Source of the DNA: Calendula officinalis
Taxonomy: Eukaryota; Streptophyta; Magnoliopsida; Asterales; Asteraceae
NCBI GenBank assembly: GCA_963853835.1
Contig: OY970828.1
Location: 64,534,861 to 64,598,860, forward strand
Length of the DNA: 64,000 nt
Reading direction: 5' to 3'
Shown here in pieces: positions 43,968-55,425 of the stretch. The notes under the pieces were generated by a model. That model was not told where the DNA came from. It made no database searches and saw nothing but the letters and a program-made list of their open reading frames with translations. How positions within the stretch are numbered: position 1 is the first letter of the stretch; each line of letters opens with the position of its first letter. Both the position numbers and the translations under genes were made by a program.

Positions 43968-46900
43968 TCACTTACGAGCACCAACCGAGATGAAATGAAT
44001 CACCTCCTCTTCCTCCAATTTTTCCTTCTCAAAATTACCATTCCCTTCATGATAAAGTTTCAAACGGTGACCGTTTATGCTAAAATGGCCACTATCACAA
44101 ATGAGCTCCACATACCCGGAAGGTTTTTGTTGGACAACGGTGTAAGGACCGGCCCATTTGGATTTAAGTTTTCCGGGAGAAAACTTATAACGAGATTGAT
44201 AAATTAGGACTTTATCTCCCGGTTTGAAACATTTGAAGGTTTTCAATTTATTGTCATGCCAACGTTTCGTATTTTCTTTGTAAATTCGAGAATTCTCGTA
44301 GGCATGAGATCTTTCTTCGGTAAGAACATTTAATTGGAATTTGCGGTTGTGACCCGCCATGATTACATCCATGTTACATTCTTGAAGAGCCCAAAAGGCT
44401 TTGTGTTCAATTTCGATTGGAATGTGACATGCTTTCCCGTAAACCATACGGTACGGGGTGTAACCGGTAGGCGTTTTAAACGCGGTTCGGAATGCCCAAA
44501 GAGCATCATCTAACTTTTGAGACCAAATTTTTGGATTTCGATCAATGGTTTTCTCAAGGATCCTCTTAAGTGCTCGATTAGTGTTTTCAACTTGTCCACT
44601 TGTTTGTGGATGATAAGAAGTTGAAAAACGGTGATGGACACCATATCTTTGCAAAGTTTTCTCCATTAGGTGATTGGCAAAATGAGTGCCCCGATCACTA
44701 ATGAGAGCACGAGGACATCCGAACCTACAAAAGAGAGCTTGAACGAATTTGACTACGACCCGGGCATCATTTGTTGGTAATGCTTTTGCCTCGGCCCATT
44801 TGGAGACGTAGTCGACGGCTACAAGAATGTACTTATTACCATGGGAGCTCGGGAATGGGCCCATGAAATCAATGCCCCAAACATCGAACACCTCACAAAC
44901 TTGAATGCTATGTTGAGGCATTTCGTCTCGTTTGGAGATGCTACCCGTTCTTTGGCAAGCATCACAAGCCTTGACCAATTTATATGAGTCTTTAAAAATC
45001 GTTGGCCAATAAAATCCCGCATCTAATACTTTCCGGGCGGTGAGGTTAGGTCCGAAGTGGCCCCCGGTGGGTACCTTATGACATTCGTTGAGAATGACGT
45101 AAGCTTCCTCACCGTACACACATCGCCTATGAATAAAATCAGGCCCGACCCGGAATAAGTAAGGATTCTCCCAATAATAGTACTTAAGATCGGAGAAAAA
45201 TTTCCGTTTTTGTTGATGAGTCATACCCTTTACAAGGATACCCGCCGCCAAATAATTTGCCATGTCGGCGAACCACGGGTCATCAGACACTTGTAAAGCG
45301 TTGACCACTTCAAGGAATTCATCGGGAAATTTATCATTTATCCCATTTTCATCACATTCCTCCAAATATGGATTTTCGAGGCGGGATAAATGATCAGCTG
45401 CAAGGTTTTCCGCCCCCTTCTTATCCTTGATCTCAATGTCGAATTCTTGCAAGAGGAGAATCCAACGTATGAGTCGAGGTTTGGCGTCTTGCTTAGCAAA
45501 GAGATGTTTCAATGCGGAATGATCGGTGTACACAATGGTTTTCGACAACACAAGGTAGGGTCGAAATTTGTCAAAAGCGAACACAACCGCAAGTAATTCT
45601 TTTTCGGTGGTTGTATAGTTCACTTGAGCACCATTGAGTGTTCGGCTAGCATAATCACTCGCATCGCACATCAACTCAAATGGTAATTCCCAATCGGGAG
45701 AAACCATGATCGGAGCCTCGGTAAGTTTTTCCTTTAACAAATCAAAAGATTCTACACATTCGTTTGAGAAAACGAATGGTATATCCTTCTCAAGTAAATG
45801 GGTTATGGGTCGGGTGATTTTAGAAAAATCTTTGATAAACCGACGGTAAAAACCCGCATGACCAAGGAAATTCCTCACGGCTTTCACATTCGAGGGCGGA
45901 GGTAGCTTAGATATGACATCTATTTTAGCTTTATCTACCTCAATTCCCTGCTCAGAAATTTTATGTCCTAACAGGATGCCTTCTCGCACCATGAAGTGAC
46001 ATTTCTCCCAATTAAGCACTAAATTGGATTCCTCACACCTTCTCAAAATCCTCTCATGATTTGCTAGACATGAAGTAAATGAGTTCCCGAAAACCGAGAA
46101 GTCATCCATGAATACTTCCATACAATCCTCTATCATGTCTTGGAAAATAGCCGTCATGCAACGTTGGAACGTGGCCGGAGCGTTGCATAGACCAAACGGC
46201 ATTCTCCTATAAGCAAATGTACCAAAGGGGCACGTGAATGTGGTTTTTTCTTGATCTAGGGGGTCAATCGGGATCTGAAAATAGCCGGAAAAGCCATCGA
46301 GGAAACAATAAAAGTTGTTTCCCGCGAGTCGTTCCAACATTTGATCAATGAACGGTAAAGGAAAATGATCCTTACGGGTGGCATCATTTAGCTTGCGGTA
46401 ATCAATACACACGCGCCAACCCGTGACAGTTCGAGAAGGGATTAGTTCACCCTTCTCATTTTTGATAACTGTCATACCCCCTTTTTTCGGTACAACTTGT
46501 ACCGGGCTCACCCACGGGCTATCGGAGATAGGGTAGATGAGTCCCGCATCAAGAAGTTTAAGAACTTCTTTTTTAACCACATCTTTGACATTCGGGTTCA
46601 ATCTCCTTTGCCTTTGTACACTTGGCTTGAAATTTTCCTCCATGAGGATTTTGTGTGTACAATAGGCGGGATTTATACCCGGAATGTCAGCCGTTTTCCA
46701 AGCAATGGCTTGTCTATGAGTTTTAAGAATTTTAATAAGATCGGCTTTTTCGGTGGAGGATAACTTAGATGAAATGATGACCGGAAGACTAGAATCACCT
46801 TCTAAAAAGGCATACTCTAAATGGTTTGGTAAAGTTTTAAGCTCTAGAGTAGGTGGCTCTTCTAAAGAAGTTTTAATTCGAAGGTTGTCTTTAGGGTCAA

Positions 46901-48597
46901 TTTTCTCAAACACAACATCTCCTACCTCGGATTCCTCACCATCTACATGAAGCAAATCCTCGAACTCTTGGAGATCTTGGATTGTTTCATCGGAATCAAT
47001 AGTGAAATCACCTTTTGTGGTGACATCATTACAATCGAGGTCGAGAAAGGAAGTAACCTCCTCATCGATACATGAATCGATAACATCAATGAAATAACAA
47101 GAATCATCGGATTTGGAGGTATGCTTCATGGCTTTCTCAATAGAGAAGGTGACCCTATCATCATCTATTCCTAGACTTAGTTGTTTCTTAGACACATGAA
47201 ACATGGCGTCCGCCGAGTTCAAGAAAGGTCTACCTAGAATTAGCGGGACTTTGGGATCCACATCCATTTCTAGGACAACGAAGTCTACGGGGAATACGAA
47301 TTTATCAACTCTAACAGGTACATTTTCTGCTATGCCAATGGGATATGTGTATGAAAGGTTTGCTAATCTCAAGATCATCCTAGTCGGCTTAAAATCGGTT
47401 AATCCTATTTTTGTAGCTATCGACAAGGGCATCAAACTAATACTAGCACCTAAATCTGCTAGACCATTACAAACCGGTAAATTATTAAAGAGACAAGGGA
47501 TTATGAAACTCCCTGGGTCCTCTAGCTTTGGTGGCATCTTGGATTCTATGATCGCCGAGCATTCTTCACTCAACACAGCTGAAGATGCTTCCTCCATTTG
47601 CACTTTATTTGACACCAAATCCTTAATAAACTTTCCATAATTTGGCATACCTGCCAACATATCAACCAAAGGCACGTTAATGCGTACCTGTTTAATCATT
47701 TCAACAAACTTACCATATTTTTCTTTGAGCTTTTCCTTTCTCAACCGTTGTGGGAAAGGAACTTTAGGTAGGTAAGAATTTGTTGTTGCTTCCTTCTTTG
47801 ATTCACTCTTCTTCGGTTCATCTTTTTCTATAATCTTCTCAACAATCACCCCTTCTTCAATCATTGGTGTCCCCTCTTCTACAAGTACCTGTTCACTAGA
47901 ATTATTAGTAGTAATTTTAACCATTGGTGAACTTACCTCTTTACCACTTCGTGTGGTAATGGCTTTGACATCCCTTGAGTTGTTAAAGTCTCCTTTGGGA
48001 TTCGCTTGGGTAGAAGGGGGTAAATTGCCTTGAGGTCTTTCGGTTAAGGCTTGGGCAATTATCCCAATATCTCTCTCTAAGTTTTGAATGGTGGCTTGTT
48101 GGTTTCTAATACTTTGTTTCATCTCTTTCGAGTCTTGTTTGGTTTCTTCATTTGTTTTGGCTTGGCTAGCCATAAACTGACCAAACATGCTCTCGAGAGA
48201 CATTTGCTCTTCGGGCTTTGAACTCGAGCCGGGTGTGTTAGAATTATTTCGGGGAGGGTAATTGGATTGGTTATTGTTGTTTTGAGGGAAACCGGGTGGA
48301 TGTGATGGTCTAGGAGGGAAATTATTGTTATTGTTATTGTAACCCCTATTGTTGTTGTATCCTTGGTTTCCTCGTTGATAGTTTTGCCCGTAAACTTGGT
48401 TTAAATAATTAACCTCCTCGGTCATCATCGGTTGGTGTTGTTGACATTCCTTTGCAAGGTGGGGTCCACCGCATTTATCACAACCAACCTGTATCGCATG
48501 TAAAGAAGATGTTATTTTATCTAATTTACGTTCTAACATTACCTGGTTATTCTTTATGGCGGCGACTTCATCATTTTGTCTATCGTCAACCGCATTG
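43968..48597 (-). CDS. pol: Athila Gag C-terminus and Pol polyprotein
   Basis: 1523 codons from ATG 48539, uninterrupted; the frame is open to about 48597 and joins gag through a frameshift. In numbering from that ATG: zinc knuckle CDKCGGPHLAKEC (20-32), an Asn-rich linker (60-105), aspartic protease (DLGAS, D362), reverse transcriptase (about 640-860; FLDGFSGY with D748, FMDD at 810-813), RNase H (D959, D1006) and integrase. The integrase has the zinc finger H1154/H1161/C1192/C1195 and catalytic D1224 (GIDFMGP), D1282 (SDRGTHF), E1318 (QVENTN). In the RNase H, CDASDYA runs straight into SRTLNGAQ; relatives have about 20 more residues there, pointing to an in-frame deletion. The polyprotein would be cut into the enzymes for reverse transcription and integration. 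The absence of stops indicates a fairly recent copy. Confidence 0.93.
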
Positions 48598-49325
48598 ACC
48601 GAACCCGTTTGCTTCCGGCTCTTCTATCGGTGGCCCATTCCGCATTATGCATGGCCATATCCTCCAAAAGTTGGTATCCTTCCGTAGGGGGTTTATACAT
48701 GAATATACCACCACTCGATGAATCAAGGGTGGATCGTGCATTGTTGGACAAACCCCTATAGAAGAGATGGACGATAATGCTCTTCTCAAATCCATGATTT
48801 GGGCATCTTCTTAATATTCCTTTGAAACGTTCCCATGCTTCCGTTAATGTTTCCCCAGCTTCCTGTTGAAAAGCCATAATATCAGTTTTTAATTTATCCG
48901 CTTTCGCGGGTGGAAAATAACGGTGTATAAATTGACTTCGGAGTTCTTCCCAAGTCGAAATGGAGTTTGGCTCAAGGGATTTAACCCAAATTTTAGCCTC
49001 TCCAATTAGACTAAAAGGGAAGAGTCGAAGTCGTATCGCATCTTGCGAAACGTTAGGAATCCTAAACAATTGGCATATGTCATTAAAGCACTCAATATGG
49101 TGATTTGGGTCATTGGTGAGTCTACCATCATAACCCAAATCACGAACCATACTGAGGAATTGACTTTTTATTTCAAAATTTATGCCATTTATTTCCGGAA
49201 GTCTAATTGCCGGAATGGCATCAACCGGGGCATTTTGCCTCGTTTGCCACATCGGACGTTCCGGTGGTGGGTCTCGATCACCCATTTGGTTATCAAGAAT
49301 CGGCTCTTGATTAACTATTGGTTCT
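48554..49325 (-). pseudogene. gag: Athila Gag, N-terminally truncated and frameshifted
   Basis: The frame is open from the 49325 junction; the first ATG is at 49285 (MGDRDPPPERPMW), but in-frame residues continue upstream (LEPIVNQEPILDNQ), so the start was probably lost. The capsid domain is typical (GVDIRLPEINGINF-like start, CFNDICQLFRIPNVSQDAIRL near residue 70, EELRSQFIHRYFPPAKADKL near 120). A one-base frameshift near 48600 diverts the frame to a stop at 48554. The true continuation (AVDDRQNDEVAAIKNNQ) is in the pol frame. Confidence 0.85.
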
Positions 49326-50619
49326 AATTTACGTTGTCATATAAAGCACCTTTAGAGGTAGTTAATCAAATATTGAACACCAATGGCTTACGGAATTGCT
49401 TCTGGAAACATTACAGGGGTAGCAGATGGGATATTTATATTTAGGAATTAGGACAATAGCTCCATTATATTCATCCTGGTAATGGTTAATTTTCACTCTT
49501 CTTCATTAAGCTAACTTTGTGTGTGCTTTTGTGTGTATTCGTTCTTGATGTTTATGGTTCTCTTTTTGAAGAAAATCTTGAATTCATTCTCATTTTTAAT
49601 TTTGTTTGGGATCTTGAAATCAGATTTGGACATTTGTGCACGAGCTGAACCCTATCTCATGGTATATCTCTAATAAGGTATGTCAATCTCTCGCTTTTTT
49701 GTTACATAATTTGATGCACTAAATAGTTAAAACAAAGATTTCCATTTCATTTTTATTTCATTCTTTTGATCAGGACTATTTCATTAATGAAATATTCTCA
49801 TTTGTTTTTGCATGCTATTATGTTATTGTTTCTAAAAGTTCATGACATACTTTTTGGGATCGATTTGCTTTCTGCAAAGAACATGATTAAGGAGAACCAA
49901 TGTGCAAGCAATACTGGAGGTTAGATTACATCCCCAGTTAATATTTGGAAGTCGTTGATGTTGTATATTACATTACAATATACATTGGATATTTAAGAAA
50001 AATTTCTATGAATATTTCATATCACATTGGGTATTTTTGTTTAGGTAAGATCGGGCGATAACACTCTCTTTACAGAGCTCCATGGTCTTCTTTGAGAATT
50101 ATGGGCTGCAAAATCTGTATGACATGGTGCGGTATTTTCTTATAACTCGAAAATAATGTCATTGTTGATGCTGCTGGAAACTGAAATACCTAAGGGGGAA
50201 TATTTTGGTGATTTGCATCCTTTTGGTGGATAATTGTAACTATATCATGACTTTTTGCGTATTAAAATAGTATTAAGATTTAAAGAAATTGTGATTTGGG
50301 TTTTTCTAGGTCTAAAAAAACTAACATTTTTTTTAGTTTTGGAATTTTGAGTAAAATTAAGATTTGTATTTTGCTGAGTCTGAACAAAATTTCTGTTTTA
50401 ATAACCCCAACAAAGTGACTAAAAAGAATTACATATAATAATAATAATGTATTATTTTCTGCAGGTTTCTATGTTCAAAAGGAATTGTTACCACATTTCG
50501 GAAGAAACATATTATAGCATTTACCAAGAATCAATTCATGGTAATCTGGACTACTTATGCAAATGGTAAATCAAGAACAACATTAATGGTGTACAACTAT
50601 ATGAAGAATCCAAAGTATG
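49326..50619 (+). repeat. host flank of the Athila insertion, second copy
   Basis: It matches 37210-38505 over its full length and likewise ends in GTATG (50615-50619). It begins abruptly within the Athila gag; the breakpoint shares TAATTTACGTTGTC with the left copy but shows no long homology with gag itself. Confidence 0.92.
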
Positions 50620-51965
50620 TGGTGCGTTTGATCTAGTTATAAAATTATGTCTCCTAAATACCACTAATCTAGATTACCACATTCATAGGCAAGTATACAT
50701 AATCGTGGGTAATATAGGCTAGGTAAGTATTTCGGGTTATCGAATCCACAGGGAACAGTTTATGTAATCCAATTAAAGAAAGTTAAAGAATTAATCAAGA
50801 AAAGATTTTTGTTCATGTTTTGACTTATATGAAATGTAATTAATATTTGAAATGACAAGAAATGCAAATTTGGACGATTGAAATGAGATTTAAGGGATAT
50901 TCACTATGTATGGATTCATCTAGTTCTAAGTATGGTTATTGAGCACCGGCTAGTTTAATGTTCTAGAAGTCACGATATTAGATTTCTCTCAATCCCATTT
51001 AATAAACTAATTACAACTAATAAGAATTTCTTCTCTCAAAAGTTATAACTAATCACACTTCTATTTGTTGAAATTACCGTCTTGAATTAACTAAGACCTC
51101 TAACCTAGAATTTTCATTACTAGGGTTGAACTTCTTGTTTAATCTAACTTATTGGAATCTTGTCTCTAATCCCTATTTCTAGTGAATTACCAACTAGGTC
51201 ATAATGAAAAGTTGGGGAAGTAATCAATTGAACTAAATGTTGTCAATATCTAATTTAATCAATTACCAATGATAAAGAAACGAAAACTCATAAATTAAAC
51301 CAAGAAGAGTAATTAAACTTCAACAATTGTTTTGAACACAAACAAACCCTAAAATTAAACCATACTTAATCCTAGAATCATCCAAACATAGTGAATATAA
51401 AGATTACTAGCACATAGACATGCTAGAAATCGACAAACAAGAAATTAAGAGTAGAATTACAACCATAGACTTATTCCAAAATGTTTGAGAATCAATGATT
51501 GCTATAAACTTGAAGAATTCCTTGATGAAATGCTCCCAAATTCGTCCAAGGTAACTGCCCAAAAACACACTAGAAGAAAAGATGCCCAAACAATTCCCTT
51601 TGATCTGCCATAAATCCACGACCACACACGCATAGTTCACGGCGCGAACTATAGTTCGCGTCGTGAACTTCCCGTTTTTAATACTTCCCGATCGGTAACT
51701 CTTGGTAACGAGCGTGAAAACCATACAGGGACTTTGGTGACTGATCGTGAATAGTTCACGATCAGTTCACGATCGGGAACTATTTTTGGCCTGAAATCTT
51801 GTATTTTTCTTCATCTTTTGGCCCGTTTTTGACACCTCTTTCGCTATATCGCCTGAAATGTATAATAAACACATAATTGAGTAATATCACATGTATTTGC
51901 TTCTAAAACGTACTCAAAATAGACGATATTGACGGGTTTGAACGTGTCTAAAAACGTTAATATCA
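50620..51965 (-). mobile_element. Athila solo LTR with perfect target duplications
   Basis: 1346 bp, the same length as the 3' LTR at 38506-39851 and differing by about 10 substitutions. GTATG lies on both sides (50615-50619 and 51966-51970), the same five bases as left of the full element. It includes the 36-bp palindrome (51634-51669). It is not adjacent to Athila interior on either side, so it is a true solo LTR, not the element's 5' LTR in place. Confidence 0.93.
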
Positions 51966-51970
51966 GTATG

Positions 51971-53012
51971 ATTATTTTCTCTTTTTAATATATTGATTAT
52001 GATTGCTACTTTTTGTGGGGTTATATTAGTAACTTCAATAGGTGTTTTTTTATATAGTAAGATCAAAATTGATTAGGATGCAGTTTTACATTACACATAT
52101 GCCATATTTTCAGATTTGACATCAAGACGTGATCGATATGGATGTAAGCCATTAAAGAAGAGGTTACGAAATGCTACTTTTTGGAATTTGCAGATCTATG
52201 AGTCTTCATGCTTAATTTTTATTTTGTTTTATTTATTGACATCAAGGCATTTTATTTCGGATATGCTAGGAACCATTAAAGGCTGAGGTAATTTATGCGT
52301 GTTCAAACTTGGAAGTTCATGGAGATGAATCCATTGTTGAGGTAATTATATGCCAATTACATTTTTGCAAAGTATACAACGTTATAGAAATTTCAATCTG
52401 ATTGATTTTTCATATATTTTGTAAGTATTCAACTTTATCATGGGTTTGTTTTTTAAACCTTAATTTATGCTCAAAGTTTGAATTTTAATGCCATCTGCTC
52501 GAATTTATGATTAAAGTTCACACTGAAATAATACAATAGATCGTGTTATAATTACAACTATAGGCTACTATCAACCTTTACCCATTTGATCATGTTTCCG
52601 CTTTATCTTAATTTTCTGATTTGACACGTTTTACCTATAAAACAGAACCAAAATAAACATGTTTGTAGTAGTTAAATGTGTTGAAACCGCCACCTTTATC
52701 TTTCCTTTCTCTACTAAAGATATTCTTTTAGTTTTGTATACTTTGTCTTTTATGATGTCTTCTGTTGTATCTGTTTGTTTCTATCACAATTAGGGGTCAA
52801 CAAATGCAGTTTTATACAACTTCAATCATCATTACTCAAAGGGTGCAAAAAGTCTATAGTTGGAGTTCTACGACTTCTCTAGGCAAGGTTCTCACAGACT
52901 TGATTTTGATTAAGTTACAAAAATGTTATTAGAATGTGCAATCTACAATTGTAATTGTTTAAATGCAAAATGTTTACTAAAATATTTGTTTTTATATAAT
53001 TTCTTTTGGGTA
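51971..53012 (+). other. host sequence right of the solo LTR
   Basis: This continues the pre-insertion site (after GTATG). It contains short exon-like pieces between AT-rich stretches but no nameable gene. With the 37.2-38.5 kb block it may form the body of a Helitron ending at 53495. Confidence 0.35.
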
Positions 53013-53345
53013 GTGATCCAATATACGTCGATGTCTCAAGAGTGAAGAGCAAGAACGACTTGAAGGTTATTTGTTGCGACCACGATGACAACTACACTAA
53101 CTCAACGGCAAACGTTGTATATAGAAGTTTTATTTCGTCTTTAAGTTTTTTTGATCGGATTATTCATGTATAACAAAATGTGTATTTATCATTCAACAAT
53201 AATTGAATATATGACTTCTTATGTTATTCTCATTGTATCACGAGTTAAGAACAAGAACGGGTTGAAGGTCATTTGTTGTGACAGAGATGACAATTACACT
53301 AATTCAACAACAAATGTCGTTTACAAAGAAGTCTTATTTCGTCTA
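53013..53345 (+). pseudogene. Helitron helicase C-terminal fragment, duplicated
   Basis: YVDVSRVKSKNDLKVICC at 53020-53080 is followed by DHDDNYTNSTANVVY. A second, diverged copy, SRVKNKNGLKVICC and DRDDNYTNSTTNVVYKEVLFRL, occupies 53240-53345 and ends in TAA. Both are the last motif block of plant Helitron RepHel. The pair is a local tandem duplication of about 205 bp. Splice-like TAG at 53010-53012 precedes the first. Confidence 0.75.
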
Positions 53346-53465
53346 TAAATTTCTATAACATTTATTCATGTATCAAAATTTGTACAAACTTATCATTACA
53401 GATTCTTATGTCATTTTAAAAGTATTAATATTTGTTATTTTTCTTTAATATAAATTTTGAAGCAT

Positions 53466-53495
53466 ACCCGCCCATCGGGCAGGTTATGAAGCTAG
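53466..53495 (+). mobile_element. Helitron 3' terminus (hairpin plus CTAG)
   Basis: ACCCGCCCATCGGGCAGGT (53466-53484) folds into a hairpin with one mismatch and a three-base loop. Seven bases later CTAG (53492-53495) precedes T. This is the canonical 3' end of plant Helitrons, and the helicase C-terminus lies just upstream in the same orientation. Confidence 0.75.
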
Positions 53496-53559
53496 TATAT
53501 AGAATATGGAAGTGAATAACCTAATATTAAGATGTGGGTAAAATGGTAATAAACATTTT

Positions 53560-54440
53560 GGTAGCTAATCTTGCACATAAATCCCATTGCAATGTAGGTA
53601 CATTTCCATTCTCTTACATTGGCCTAACTACCAGATGCTCGATGAATAGAACGCAGTTTTTAGACCTAATTATTAAAAAATTCATATCAAAACTTTCTAA
53701 ATGGAAGGCATCTACTATGTCTTCCGGGGGGATTAACAACAATAAAATCGGTCCTTGGGAATCTTGGGTTATATTTTTCCTCACTCTTCAAAGTGCCCGA
53801 ACAAATTATTAAAAAATTAAAAAGTCTCCGCCTCAACTTTTTTTGGGGATAAAAAACTGGTCAAAAAAAGTTTCCGCGGATTTCATGGGATTTAATATTA
53901 AATGCTAAAGATAAAGGAGAGTTAAGTACTGGAAGTCTAAAGGCATTAAATTTATCTCTTCTTACTGAGTGGTGGCAGTGGTTTAAAACGGAGGATGCTT
54001 CGTTGTGGAAAAGAGTTATTCAAGAAATTCATGGTATAAGTGGCGGGATAGAGGCTGCATATTCATCAGGTAAAACGTCGGGTTTGTGGAACAACATTCT
54101 CAAAATTCATAAATCTCTCAATAAAATTAACATCCCTATTAGCTATTTGTTTCAAGTCGATCACAATAATGGAGGTCCTTACAACGGCGTCGAATGGTTT
54201 ATACGTCCGTTAAATCTATGAGGTTAGCTATCGACGATTTTCTTTTAGAAAGAACGGATAAAGGCGATTTTCCTTGGGTCAATTGGATTTCAACAAAACT
54301 TGGCATAATGGCGTGGCAAGCATACCATGGTTGATTGCCCACAAAATCCAATTTACAATACCGTAATATCCCTATCATCTCACAGGATTGTGCGGTTTGC
54401 GGGTTTGGAAACGGAGACCATATTTGTCAACTGTTATCCA
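53560..54440 (+). pseudogene. LINE (L1-type) reverse transcriptase C-terminus and zf-RVT remnant
   Basis: Broken frames give FPFSYIGLTTRCSMNR, LSKLSKWKASTMSSGG, GSLKALNLSLLTEWWQWF, LWKRVIQEIHG and LPTKSNLQYRNIPI ... CAVCGFGNGDHICQLL. These are the end of the RT domain and the zf-RVT region of plant LINEs. Several stops and frameshifts make it a dead 5'-truncated copy, and no clear poly(A) or target duplication was seen. Confidence 0.8.
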
Positions 54441-55300
54441 AAATGTTGGTCGGTTAACTAATTGGGGTCAAAGTTTGAATTTAAATAAAGGCAGATGCAA
54501 AGCATTTTCGGCAGGCAACTCAATGTTACATGTGGGCAATATGGAAATACCGTAACATTTAGTAGTTCTTAATATTTACGGAGATCCAAAGTAGTTCTTA
54601 CTTTTGGATCAAAAATCAGGCGAAAGGGAAACATTTAGTTAATTGTTGGTCGGAATGGTGTAATAATCCCAGTTTTGATTAGTTTTTTTTTTTTTTTTTT
54701 TAATTTCAAGTAATTCTTATTTCTCTCTAGCTCCTTGCTAGTTTTTTTAATTCCGTTGGAAGAGACGGTACCGTCAACGGTCAACAAAGCGACCAACTAT
54801 TTTGAACGGCGTCAGGCGCTTCATCCGTTACTAATGCACCATTATGGACAAATGACTAAAATAACCCTCATTTAAGTTGTATGTGCGTGACAACACCGAT
54901 CTTAGGTGTTAGTAAGTAGTAACAACGCACGTCATTCCCCTATCATATTTTAGGAACATGTTTAATTGAGTCTTTGGTTTTTCTTAGGTAATTGTTACTT
55001 TTGATTAGTTGATTAAAACTGTGAAACATCATTTATTTCATCCAAATTATTAAAACCTATGCCTAACATCGGTTAATCTTCTTTTGTATTAGCTTAGAAG
55101 TAGTAGATAAACCCTAGATAGTAAGTAGTAACAACACATTTTGATGATTTGATTTATAGTTATATGTCTTGATTATCGAGTTTAACCAAAGAACCATTTG
55201 TGAACCTTCTCTGCATATCATGTTGACATTTAAGAAGAGTGTGTTCAACAGTATAAAACAGTTACCAACCATAAAAATATAAAAAAACATGGGCTCACTT
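54441..55300. other. intergenic sequence downstream of the kinase gene
   Basis: AT-rich, with a T-run near 54685-54703 and no supported gene. The last few hundred bases before 55426 probably include the kinase 3' UTR. Confidence 0.4.
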
Positions 55301-55425
55301 TTATACTCGATCTCAGCCTCATATCATCACAATATAATTAATAATAACAAACTCGATCATGTGTAACATACAAGTAAAGTAATAAGCAGTATGCAACAAA
55401 CAAGTATATATGACAACAACACAAC

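Larger units (their letters stand above)
38506..49325 (-). mobile_element. Athila-type Ty3/gypsy retrotransposon, 5' end missing
   Basis: Read on the minus strand it has gag (from 49325), pol (to 43968), an ATHILA ORF-1 gene (42764-41184), a polypurine tract (39852-39865) and a 3' LTR (39851-38506). GTATG precedes the LTR at 38501-38505. At 49325/49326 the element stops inside the gag N-terminus. The leader, PBS and its own 5' LTR are replaced by a second copy of the host flank plus a solo LTR. Pol has no stop codons but has an in-frame RNase H deletion, and gag is frameshifted, so the copy cannot move on its own. Confidence 0.92.

Noticed and set aside
49326..51965. Reading this whole block as the Athila 5' LTR
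   Set aside because: GTATG target duplications lie inside the block at 50615-50619 and the LTR ends are at 50620 and 51965; the first half is host flank, and no PBS adjoins gag.
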